Shown piece by piece: positions 49,319-58,968 of a stretch of 64,000 nt of DNA. Source of the DNA: Chrysomallon squamiferum (taxonomy: Eukaryota; Mollusca; Gastropoda; Neomphalida; Peltospiridae). A program made the translations under genes and the position numbers. Position 1 is the first letter of the stretch, and every line of letters begins with the position of its first letter. The DNA is taken from assembly GCA_012295275.1 (NCBI GenBank), contig CM022670.1:8770506-8834505 (forward strand), read 5' to 3'. The notes under the pieces are model-generated. The model was not told the DNA's origin. It saw only the letters and a program-made list of their open reading frames with translations, and did no database searches.

Positions 49319-52144
49319 TTATTAATTCTTGCTGGTGCCTTTTTCAATATAAAATATAAAACTACAATTTACAATAACATATTTTATAAACTGTGGTTAA
49401 AATACTAACATTAATGAAAACTCATTCACTGAGTGAATTGTTAAATTATCAGCTGTTACCTTGTTTGGAGAGATGTTGAGTTGACTTTTGAGAAGCTGTT
49501 TGAACTCGCCTAGTTCCAAACATCCTGTGCGGTTAACATCTGCCAGCTGAAACGCTCTCTTCAGTTCTTCTAGTGTGTCGATGTTTATCTTCTCTTCTAT
49601 CTGTAACACAGAGCAAAACACTTGTTACAGCTGTAACATGGAAAAAAAACATCTGGTACACTGATAACAGAAGAAACAACATTAATTACATTTGTAACCT
49701 AGAACAAGAACATTTGTCACAGCTCTAACATAGAACAACACAATTTATTACATTTGTAACACACAGAACAAAAACATTTATTACAACTGTAACACAGAAC
49801 AAAAACAATTATTACAACTGTAACATAGAACAAAAACAATTATTACAACTGTAACATAGAACAAAAACAATTATTACAACTGTAACATAGAACAAAAACA
49901 ATTACAACTTACATAGAATAAAAAATTTTTGATTAGAACCATTTGTTACAATTGTAACAGAACAAAACATTGTTATTAAAAGTAATAGTAATACTGGTAA
50001 CAGAAAAACAGTTATTTGAATTTGATTAGATGTAATAAAACAAAATTTGAAACATTCAGTAAATTAATTGATTTGAAATTAAATAAATAAAATAAATAAA
50101 TAAATAAACAAAATAAATAAATAAATAAACAAATAATAAAAACAAAATAAATAAATAAATAAACAAATGGTAAAAAATAAAAAATAAATAAATAAATAAA
50201 CAAAATAAATAAATAAATAAATAAATAAACAAATTGTAAAAAATAAATAAATAATAAAAGAAATAGATATATTTTATCAAACAATTTTAAATTATAAAAA
50301 ATAATAATAACAATAAATTAAATAAAAGATCTTCATATATCCTGGTATACAAGTAGATGATTGTTTACATTTTAGTGCATGGCTAACTTTGTTGTCCACA
50401 TATCTACACCCCTTTTTGTATATCTATGACGAAACAAGGTAATTATTTCAGTATCCTCTCCATAAAACATCGAACAAGAAAACAGTTCAGGAATGACATT
50501 AAATAAATTAAGTATGGCATTTTATTTAATATGTTAATAATTAAATAGATCAAGTATGGTATTTTATTTAATCTGTTAATACTGCATATTGAATTTAATG
50601 TTACTAGGCTTTTAACCTTAAACACAAATATAAGTGATACATGGTTGAATGAAAAAACAACATTTTTGTCATCTGCTATTGAATATCAAAGACTTGCTGT
50701 ATCACTCAAGACCATAGAACATTATTCCAATAGCACAATAAGACACTACCTTTTCAATGGCAGCAAAACAGATCAATAACAGGGGATAAACAAAATAACC
50801 AACAAAAGAAATTATTGCAGTACTGAACAAGTGGTTAGAACAGTTCAAGTGATCTATCAGTTTATGGGTTTTTCCCTTTATAACTGTTCATACACACACT
50901 TGTATACTTATTCATACAGATTAAGAAGCATAAATTAATATGACAGTTTCCACTCCATAGCATACAGTCAGTAATCAACGTTTGAATGTTATATTTAATA
51001 TCTGTGGTGAATCAGAAGACAGCTATCTTTTGACTTGAAATAGAGTGATATTGAAGATAATAAAAAACCTTTGCTGATACTTCCGAAGTTAAGTACTATG
51101 TTATGTAAACTGAATAGATGTCAATATATTATAAATTATATCTGGTTAAAATACATCAGAAAAAAGGAGGTAAAAATTAAAATAACTGTAAAGTGTGTTT
51201 CAGGGATACTAAAGTTAAAGAATGTTTAACATAACTTAATAAAGCAATTTTTGACATGCTATAATTCAGGAATATTTAACATTAACAGTGTCATTCAAAA
51301 ATATTATAACAGCACTTAACATAAGAATATTTAACAGATGAAAAAAGAATATCTGACATTACTAAATACAGGAATATTTAACAGTTCAATTCATGACTAT
51401 TTAAGAATAGTTTAACTTTATTTAACATAGGTATATTTAACAGTTTCCTTCAAGAATATTTTGATGAAACTTAAAATTACTTAACAGGAATATTTGACAG
51501 TTTCATTCAAAAATGTTTTACTGTAGTTTGACTTCGTTTAACATAGGAATGTTTAGCAATTTCAATCAGGTATCTTTCACTTTAACATTACTTAACATAG
51601 GAATATTAAACATATATATATATATATATATATAACAGAAAAATAATTAAGAAAACCATTTAATGTATTACTGAAGTTAATGTTATATGTTTAATGTATG
51701 TATGTATGTATGTGTGTATGTATGTATGTATGTATGTATGTATGTATGTATGTATGTATGTATGTATGTATGTATGTATTTATGTTTGAATGTATATATG
51801 TATGTATGTATTTCTGTTTGTATGTGTTTACATATATATATATGTACATGTGTATGTATATCTGTTTGTACACAAATGTCTACAGATAATAAAAAAGAAC
51901 ACCAGTACAGTAAGAACTCTACCTCTGATGTGTTACTGAATTTGATGCACACATTACTAGACACCTCACTTGCTGGACTGATATTAGATATTACAGCTGA
52001 CTGTTTACTGGGAAATGTTTTCTTTCCTTTGTCTATCGCATCCCTCCATATTTTAATCCTTGGATTTCTCTCCAGCTGCATCCCATCACCAGTTAGAAAC
52101 ATGCCACGTGTTTTCTCAAGTGACCTGTGTTTTTTCTTTTCCAT
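35146..52144 (-). CDS. EF-hand plus WD40-repeat protein, WDR49/WDR64/WDY family (25 exons)
   Basis: Twenty-five exons join in one open frame of 3,123 nt (1,040 residues plus stop). From 5' they are 51923-52144, 49460-49600, 48856-49086, then WD40 exons down to 35146-35302. Order: Lys-rich N-terminal segment, two EF-hand loops, about 13-14 WD40 blades (two beta-propellers), and an acidic then basic C-terminal tail. This order and length match the WDR49/WDR64/EFCAB8/Drosophila WDY group, associated with motile cilia and sperm flagella. That localisation is family knowledge, not visible here. The ATG at 52144 has an in-frame TAA two codons upstream. All phases agree and no frame breaks were found. 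Which member it is orthologous to cannot be settled by eye. Confidence 0.9.
36552..36690 (+). repeat. GA microsatellite with higher-order GTGAGA pattern
   Basis: GA units with regularly inserted GT, giving runs of GTGAGA, in the intron between WDR exons 22 and 23. Confidence 0.9.
36786..44154 (-). CDS. WDR exons 11-22: second set of WD40 blades
   Basis: Exons are 44112-44154, 43495-43600, 43003-43154, 42281-42383, 40994-41100, 40398-40477, 40170-40224, 39614-39725, 38857-39019, 38067-38218, 37315-37459 and 36786-36914. Classic blade ends: IIRLWNP, IKVWDIHD, VIKLWDFETG, LRIWNYNNGHC, RINIYYD, IIVWNMVSG, IHLWNVFQG, INVWNMEGYC and VRIWTTEGQY, with GH dipeptides before several (LRGHNAPIF, WRGHVSSVT). 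It presumably forms a scaffold for axonemal protein contacts. Confidence 0.92.
38437..38518 (+). repeat. (ATT)n(AGT)n microsatellite
   Basis: ATT units followed by about 52 bp of AGT in the intron between WDR exons 19 and 20. Confidence 0.9.
39838..39960 (+). repeat. tRNA-derived SINE-like element
   Basis: GTCGTGATGACTGAGTGGC resembles a tRNA-Leu/Ser 5' part with A box. GTCTGCCTGTGGAGTGCA resembles an anticodon arm, and CTTGAATCTGTGCCAC resembles a decayed B box and acceptor. A unique tail follows. It lies in the intron between WDR exons 17 and 18. Confidence 0.55.
40748..40920 (+). repeat. (CA)n/(TA)n block
   Basis: CA 40748-40795, TA 40799-40819 and CA 40888-40918 in the intron between WDR exons 15 and 16. 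Confidence 0.9.
41157..41247 (+). repeat. (TC)n microsatellite
   Basis: About 90 bp of pure TC, which is GA on the WDR coding strand, about 55 bp upstream of WDR exon 15. Confidence 0.95.
42667..43003. repeat. 42-bp repeat array with inverted halves next to the WDR exon 13 donor
   Basis: CTGACCT-type sites at about 42830, 42871, 42912, 42954 and 42998 are spaced 41-44 bp. The last is the donor of exon 13 (minus strand AG|GTCAGT). At 42680-42815 the same unit appears in opposite orientation three times (AGGTCAATGTGACAGAATC and variants). The whole forms an imperfect palindrome. Confidence 0.85.
43350..43435 (-). repeat. Decayed SINE-like fragment
   Basis: TTGGTTGGAATGGGAAATAT and ATGGATTAACCCAG resemble the GCTGGAACGAGAAATAGCC and GGGCCCACCG part of the mollusc repeat in reverse orientation. 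Confidence 0.4.
43816..43907 (+). repeat. (AAAT)n and poly-A
   Basis: About 75 bp of AAAT followed by a 22-base A run, in the intron between WDR exons 11 and 12. Confidence 0.9.
44931..48400 (-). CDS. WDR exons 4-10: first WD40 propeller and inter-propeller segment
   Basis: Exons are 48341-48400, 48046-48134, 47388-47480, 46982-47074, 46312-46432, 45836-45905 and 44931-45131. Blade ends include GMVSFWSPN, REIQFFELS, CINILVIKS and VQFLRWQV, diverged from the WD consensus. Exon 10 has a charged segment (EQQLKEVKEIGQEKNKQK) and then GVKCFDFSKEKN, which begins the next blade. Introns are packed with AAT/AAC repeats, and exon 6 ends in a repeated donor. Confidence 0.88.
46436..46511 (+). repeat. 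(AAC)n microsatellite at the WDR exon 8 acceptor
   Basis: On the gene strand this is a GTT repeat that ends within about 6 bases of the exon 8 acceptor, replacing the usual polypyrimidine tract. Confidence 0.9.
46796..46852 (+). repeat. (AAT)n microsatellite
   Basis: AAT units in the intron between WDR exons 7 and 8. Confidence 0.9.
47255..47410 (-). repeat. About 33-bp tandem repeat copying the WDR exon 6 end and donor
   Basis: The unit starts TCAAG (plus strand) at 47258, 47291, 47329, 47361 and 47394. The last is the end of exon 6. On the minus strand, copies carry versions of CTTGATTACAG|GTTAGTAAC. Confidence 0.9.
48540..48850 (+). repeat. AAT/AAC-rich simple sequence, about 300 bp
   Basis: Interrupted AAT, AAC and GAT units filling the intron downstream of WDR exon 3. 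Long artificial reading frames arise here. Confidence 0.9.
48856..49600 (-). CDS. WDR exons 2-3: EF-hand pair
   Basis: Exons 49460-49600 and 48856-49086 (both phase 0) encode ELKRAFQLADVNRTGCLELGE and ALFMKIDWSSEGSITWDEF, two EF-hand loops with D at position 1 and E at position 12. The first keeps Asn at 3 and Thr at 5; the second has Ser at 3 and Glu at 5. Ca2+ binding is plausible for both. The remaining part leads into the first WD blade (RDPVLRITDTTDGTFVACSQ). Confidence 0.9.
49601..49985 (-). repeat. 31-bp minisatellite ending at the WDR exon 2 acceptor
   Basis: Minus-strand units read TTCTATGTTACAGTTGTAAT with AATTGTTTTTG between. The units nearest the exon decay to GCTCTGTGTTACAG, the acceptor itself (49602-49601). 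About nine to ten copies; the distal ones are nearly identical. Confidence 0.88.
50078..50262 (+). repeat. (AAAT)n/(AAAC)n tract
   Basis: About 185 bp of AAAT and AAAC units inside WDR intron 1. Confidence 0.9.
51230..51620 (+). repeat. Degenerate minisatellite
   Basis: Repeated versions of AGGAATATTTAACA followed by GTTTCATTCAA, spaced irregularly at about 55-70 bp, in WDR intron 1. Confidence 0.6.
51690..51800 (+). repeat. (ATGT)n microsatellite
   Basis: About 90 bp of ATGT with few interruptions, about 120 bp inside WDR intron 1 from the exon 1 donor. Confidence 0.95.
51923..52144 (-). CDS. WDR exon 1: start codon and basic N-terminal segment
   Basis: A 222-nt exon (74 codons) opens with ATG at 52144-52142, preceded two codons earlier by an in-frame TAA, and ends in phase 0 at GTAGAG. 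It encodes a Lys/Arg-rich segment (MEKKKHRSLEKTRGMF) without a known domain. The following intron begins with an (ATGT)n microsatellite and is 2.3 kb long. The first exon could be replaced by the exon-like stretch at 56242-56384, which has a compatible phase. Confidence 0.75.
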
Positions 52145-54155
52145 CGTTTATGTCAGTTCAACTCAGAATTTGTTTTTTAAATTCCAAATTTAGTAAATAA
52201 ATATCTTAACACTGTCCACAATTGTCAGTAATATAAATTTAGAACTAATTCAAGAACATTAAAATAGGAAGAAGTAGGGGCCTTAATAGAAAAACAAACT
52301 AAAATACTTTTTATCCACTGGTTCATTTATCTATTTCTTCTGTTTAAATCTGTATTTGCTTCCCACGCAGTCTGTATACACATATTATATCTTTTATAAA
52401 GTAAACCTCTCAGAGTTTAAATACAAACTGTTAACTGATTTAAGGTCATCATTTAAAAAAATTATTTTATTCGTTTTTATTTAATTTTGACATGATATGT
52501 TTATTTGTTTACAAATTATTTACTGACAAAGGAAATAATTAAGTGAAGGTGATCATTTACAAATTTATTTTTTAACTTTTACTTATTTTACTTTTGGCAT
52601 GAAATATATATCTATCAAAAATTATTTACTGATTTTAATCAAAACAGAAGATTTATTTACAGTAATACATCATTCAGAGAGACGACTGATATGAAAAATC
52701 CTTTTTGATAAATAATTAAAATTCAAAGTTTCAAAAAATTTCATAGAATTTTACATATCAAATGATGAATAAAATTTCTTTTAATACATATATAAATTAA
52801 AAAAACAAAAAAGATTTTTAAAAAGGTGAAAGAACCCCCAAAACAGTGATCCTTTTTGAAATAAAATTTATCTATTTATTATTAATAATATTCTTTTTCT
52901 TTTTTGGTACTGAAAATAAATATAAACAGGAGTTTTTCAGATACAAACTACTGAATAATGTGAATATACTAACATAATACTGCTCAGCAAAAAGAAAAGT
53001 ATACAACTTAAAAATACATTTTATGCTTTGAAAACAGAAATCAGATACTATTTCTCACTTAAAGCAATAGGATATCATTATTATAAATAAAGTAACAAGA
53101 CATATTCATCAAATAAATAAATATGTTGTTTTCAAAAGATCTAAATTTACTTCAAGTCCAAAATAAAACTTTGAGAAATCTATATTACTGCTACTATAAT
53201 ATTCAGCATTTATAAACTTAACTTTAAGGATTTTTCATATTTTCAAAACACTACTGTTTCAAAAGTGTTCCAAATTTACAATCTAAAAAAAAGTAACTTC
53301 CAAATTCAGATATTCCACAAAAACTTTAAAACTTAAAGAATATTCTAAATGTAAAAAAACTAAACCAAAACCCCAGAAAACCCCCAATTGCTCATTTCTT
53401 TTTCTAACAAATTACACTGAAAAAGAACACTCCAAAGTAAAATTGTTGTTTTTGTCAGATCTGTTCAAAATATATTAACATAGTCCCAATGAATAACAAT
53501 GGAAAAAACATTATTCCAAACTAAAACCGAAAATACACGTACTTCTTATTTATGGATTTTTCTTCTTCTTCTTTTCTTTCACAATAAATATATATTCTTT
53601 CTTTTCAAATATTATCAAAATATATATAACATAATCTTAAAGAATTGAAGAGAAAAAAAATAAATGGAAGAATATTCCAAATGTGAAGAAGAAACACAGT
53701 TTTTTGGCGGGTGTTTTTCTACTTTTCAAAGCTATTCAAAACATATGCAACAGAATCGTAATGAACTGCAGTGAAAAAGAATATTCCAGAATCAGCAAAA
53801 ACACACAGTTTCTTGGTATGTTTTTTTTTTTTTGTAAAATCTATTCAAAACACATATTTCACTGAATCCTAATGAAAATCTGATCAATTTTCCTTGGTTA
53901 TGAGAATTAAGTCTGAAGTTTGCTGACTCCGTTTCTCAGTAAAATGTTGTTGGATACAATTTGACAGATTATAAATCTATAAACCTATAAAAGATTGTAG
54001 AGCAATGCTCTTGGGACCTCTTCAGCTCAAGACATGTAATTTATACACAAAGCCATAAAAAACAACAAGAAATACAACCATTACCTTAGACCTACTGCCT
54101 TCCATTACAGTGTTCCATAATGATTGTGGGCATTCTGGGTAATTATAGTAGTCAG

Positions 54156-54194
<39 letters not shown>

Positions 54195-54325
54195 TAATGA
54201 TAATGATAATAACAATGATGATGATGCTGATGAATGAAAATGTTGAAATAATAATAATAATCATGATGATGACAATGATAGTAATGATGATAATAATGGA
54301 ATAACAATAATAATGTTGAAAACAA

Positions 54326-54378
<53 letters not shown>

Positions 54379-54864
54379 GCTACAATCATAATAAAAACAG
54401 TTAAGAAAACAAAATAAATATCTTTGGCAGTTTTATGACTTTAATTAATGTCTTGATATTCTTGCATGAATTCAGCTGCAATTGTTCACACTCAGGCTGT
54501 GTGAAATTGTTTTTCATTAGATTGTGGAATAAAGAACCCAAATTAGTTCTCGGTATTTTTCATCAAGGATCCAATAACAGGCATGAAATGAGTCATAGGA
54601 TGACAGCCACAAATAGACCCCATCTATCAAACTTCAATAGTGTAAGAGAGTAGTTAAACAAAAATTAAAATTTGATTTCAAGGTGTGAATAAAAAAAAAC
54701 CCCACTAAAGTGTCTTTTCTTTTTGTTTGTTGCTGGTTTTTATTGGGTTTTTCAATTTGTATAATATATAAAATATAAAAATAATAATTATCTTATTTGA
54801 AAGAAACAGACAGACAGCCAGACAGAGAGAGAACAAGAGAAAGAAAACAAGCATAGAGGAAAAG

Positions 54865-54977
<113 letters not shown>

Positions 54978-55555
54978 TAAAAGAAGAACATTATTTTTAT
55001 TAAGTAATTATACATTTAAAACAAAAACATTATTAAATTTAAAAACATAATTAAAATTACAAGATTATTAAATTTTAAAAAAAACATTTAAAATTACACA
55101 ACTACAGACCATAACCACTTCCACAACAAAATGTCTCAGTTTCTGCAGCATGTAAATATTTGTATTACTTTATTTATTTTGTTAACAGTATAAACTCTTG
55201 TCATTTACAGCTTGGTTTACAGACACCAATGTGAACAAGATTCTTGTTGCAGCTTGCATAGTTCAAGATAATTAGTTTTAATTTGTTTTGGCTTCTAAAG
55301 TAACAATTCAATTACTGAATTAACAGACCATATAATTAGCAGCTAAAACATAACCAGATTGGCACAGTCATGTTGGCAGAATAGGTATATATTCATTTAT
55401 ATATTCAAAAAATCATCTATAAGAAGCCAAGAAAGATAAAGTTTTATTTAACTGTGTTCTCAACACATTTTATTTGAATGGACATATGTTTAAGGATCAT
55501 GGTGTACTGACCACATTCAATAGATTGTACTTCAAGTTATATGACTTTGGACATA

Positions 55556-55680
55556 TGTTTAAGGACCACTCAGAATTAGAGAGGAAACCCACTACCTCAG
55601 TTCATGAGCTACTGGGTTTTATTATCAGCAGCAAGGGATCTTTTAAAATACCATCCCACCACAGAGTGAGTAAACCAAAC
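55556..55680 (-). repeat. Interspersed (molluscan SINE-like) repeat fragment
   Basis: GAGAGGAAACCCACTACCTC, then CAGCAGCAAGGGATCTTTTA and ACCATCCCACCACAGA. This is the best-preserved match in the window to a repeat I recall as very common in gastropod and bivalve genomes, here reversed. Confidence 0.65.
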
Positions 55681-56241
55681 CCAGATTTGGTCATCATCAA
55701 GTTTTGTGTTCCAGTGATTTTTTGAAATATGAAAACATAGTTGTTTTATTTTGTTATCTTTCCTGGTTGTTAGGAAAGATTATTCTCCAAAAACAAAAAT
55801 ACAGATACAGTATATATGGACCATCTCAAGTATAAATAAAATAATAAAATATTTCATAATCTGATTTTCATACAGACAGGTATAAAGTTTTGTGTAGCTT
55901 TTTTTTCTTCTTTTTAAAAAAATTAATATTAATGGACTGAGTTCTGTATTTTATGAAGGTTTAGAAATTAAGGAATAATCAAGAAAGAGACACTTTATTT
56001 GAGAAGAGTGAATAAGGAAACCTGCTAAACAAATCTTTTATAACTGTATGCATATTTTGGAAGACAGGAGTTTAAAATTACATATACTAAAGGGTTTATC
56101 AATAGAATATTTGAAATATAAAGACTTCTTCATGAATCTCCTAATCATTTTTGCTTAAATTTGGACAATAAAATAAATATTTCTATTGCAGAAAACAAAA
56201 GAGAGAGAGAAACAAAAAATATTTAAATTTCATGTACCTAC

Positions 56242-56384
56242 CAAGAGAGAAAACCTTAAATAATCCCAAATGTCTTTCTTTTCCATACCAAAATTCTCTC
56301 CTGTACTGTCTTCCCATGATTCACCAACCACCTCGTTTTTTACAGATAACTCCATTATAGGTTCATCATTGTAAAGTAACTCTT
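56242..56384 (-). CDS. Isolated coding-looking exon, possible alternative first exon
   Basis: On the minus strand a stretch between an acceptor-like CACTGACAG and a good donor (GTAGGT) is open for 47 codons. It has non-repetitive composition (MELSVKNEVVGESWEDSTGE, then KKDIWDYLRFSLL). The ATG at 56355 would give 38 codons ending in phase 0, compatible with WDR exon 2 at 49600. It could be an alternative first exon of the WDR gene, a late exon of the small upstream gene, or a gene fragment. I recognise no family. Confidence 0.4.
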
Positions 56385-57913
56385 CTGTCAGTGAAGCGAT
56401 AAAATGAAACCAACGTTCTCCAGGTGGTGCTTTTATTACAGTTTTTTATTTTTCATTTTTTTGCTTTTATTTTTTTTAAAATAATATTAATAATTTAAAA
56501 TAAAATATTAAATTTTAAATCTTATCCTTCAGAAGAAAGAATAATATCCGAATACCTCTGTCTCTCTTATTCAAATCTAATAATACCAGTTTTCTTTTTT
56601 TTTAGATGATATGTAAATATACAGTTTTTGTTTTTTTCTTAAACTTACACAACATTATGTCAATTCCTCTTCTCTAATATACAATTAATGAAATAATTAA
56701 TGTTAGTTTGAATTGATAACAAACGACAGATTTCATGAAATATCCAGCATATTTTTCTTCCCATTTAAAATGTGTGGAGCAGTTAGAAATCAGATCTGTT
56801 TTGTTTGTCATTTGGATCGCCACGGTGTAGATAGGATAAATTATTTACGTAAAGAATTGGTCACATACAGTTTACCCTAAACTAAAGGAAAAATCTAATT
56901 GTTCAGTATGGATTGCCGTATATATAAAGATAATTGAAGACATTTGACACTAACTGATTTAGATGTATATTTGTCAACATGTCTCACCTGTGTGTCAGTG
57001 TAAAAAATAACTTGTAAAAGTAGCCAAAAATTTGTTTAAAACAGATCAGTAAATATATTTTAAAAAAAGAAAAAAGAAAATCAATAAATAAGTTCTGGAA
57101 AAAAGGTAAATAAATTGAAAAAAGTAGTATTTAAAACAAACAAAAAAGAATGCATATATATTAAATAAATGAATGAATAATGAATGAATGAGTGACCGAA
57201 TGAATGTTTGAATGAAATATTGACAAAATACATAAGTTAAAAAAAAGTGTCAATTAAAATATGTTTTAATAAATATAAATAATTACTAAAAAAAAAAAAG
57301 ATTAAAAAAAATGAATGACAAAAAAGAAATAATACAATGACAGTAATAATGATAATTATATCAGTAACAATAAATAATAAATAACAACTAACTAAAATAC
57401 TAAATCAAAAAATAGTTAAAAAAATAATAATAAATAGAGAAATAAATTAATTTCCCTACCCATAACTATAACAACATTAAGAATTATGGATTAACTCTAA
57501 AGTTTTGTAGTCATTATAAATGGTTTCTCTGTATTCTGAATGTCTGTAATTTGAGTCTTAATTCATATATGACTGACTTTACTATCAAGGAGTTTCTGAT
57601 AATCTTATTATAAAGCTGAAACGTGCTCTATCTATGTTCACTGGATATACTGTGATCCCCAGGGGCTGAGGAAAGCTAGGCTGAGTATGGCTGGAAAGCT
57701 TAAAAGGAATTTCAAAATTGGAGTTTAAACTTAATGTATTGAGAAAGAAAGAATTGTTTGCATATAGGCTGTGAGCACTCTGAAGTTAAAAGCTGTTCTA
57801 TTTATCTTTAAATATATTTATTTGTATATGAAGAATACATTTTTTTGAAAGTGAATAGAACAGCTTTTAACTTCACCCTTCTTTGTTTGTATGAGTGTAT
57901 ATATCTATCTATC

Positions 57914-57979
<66 letters not shown>

Positions 57980-58968
57980 TGGATATAACATACAGGTTTT
58001 GTAGATATTTGTAGGAAAGGGTTGAAGACAAGATTATTATTTCATTTTTTTTTTTTTTATTATTATTTATTCTCGTGGTGCCTCTTCAGTCAAGGAGGTC
58101 ACAAAATTCAGTCAGTGGTTGGTAATCAGAAACTTTGAAATATCTTCCCCTGTCAGACATACAGATATATAAGCTGCTATTTCTACTGTTATACTGATAA
58201 TTATGATTAACAAAATTTCTACTGTATTTCACTGACTGGATTAAAGGGTGACTGCAGTAAGGTCAGAGAAATTGGTAGACAGCTTTCAGAGGCTATTACA
58301 TTTGTTTGTTTGGAAGGATTCTTGGATAACAGCAGTATATTTCATCATATATACAACAAAATACCTTATTTAAATTACTCTTTTTATCGTTTCTTTGTAT
58401 GTGGATATTTACTGGAATATCAGTATATTTGTATTTTTGAGTTGGTTTTTTTGTGTTTGTGATTGTGTCTCACCCTCTCTGTGTGTCAAAACAATGTAAG
58501 AATAACAGAAGTTAGTTAGATTTGTTAGGTGAAAGAGTTATATAAGAGTGACAAAGTCTGTTACTGCAATTTGCTATTGCTAACTGTTACAGACTATCAG
58601 TGATGATTTTGAAATTAAAATAAGTAATCAAATATTAACAAATAAAATGTTACCAGTAATGACATGCATTTCACAATTCCAGTAAAAAAAAATTATTATT
58701 CACTGTAATGCAACTTTAGAATTTGGATTTATAAATCATTTATCACAAGAAAATTATAAATCTCAATTTTAACAGTAATATATATGTGTGTATATGTGCA
58801 TGTATGTATGTGTGTGTGTATGTGATGTGTTTGTTTGTTACCTAATTTATAGAGCAATAAACTTTTACAGAAATCAGATTTGGGTTGTCAATATTAAATA
58901 CATAAAATAAAAATAAAATATTTAATCATTTCTTTTATCAACTCTTATATTCTGTGAAATAATTCATT
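56385..58968. other. Intergenic, no gene seen
   Basis: AT-rich, with AAT/GAAT simple sequence (57050-57450), a (TA)n(GA)n tract at 57908-57977 and the inverted repeat at 57781-57875. No coding-like frame. Confidence 0.5.
57781..57875. repeat. 22-bp perfect inverted repeat with 51-nt spacer
   Basis: The arm 57781-57802 (TGAAGTTAAAAGCTGTTCTA plus TT) is the exact reverse complement of 57854-57875. Confidence 0.85.

Noticed and set aside
48502-49347. 281-codon open frame on the minus strand with long Ile/Val/Ser runs
   Set aside because: Most of it is translation of AAT/GAT microsatellites. Only the part overlapping WDR exon 3 (48856-49086) is real coding sequence.
51687-52193. 168-codon plus-strand frame rich in MYVC repeats
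   Set aside because: It is the (ATGT)n microsatellite plus the antisense of WDR exon 1.
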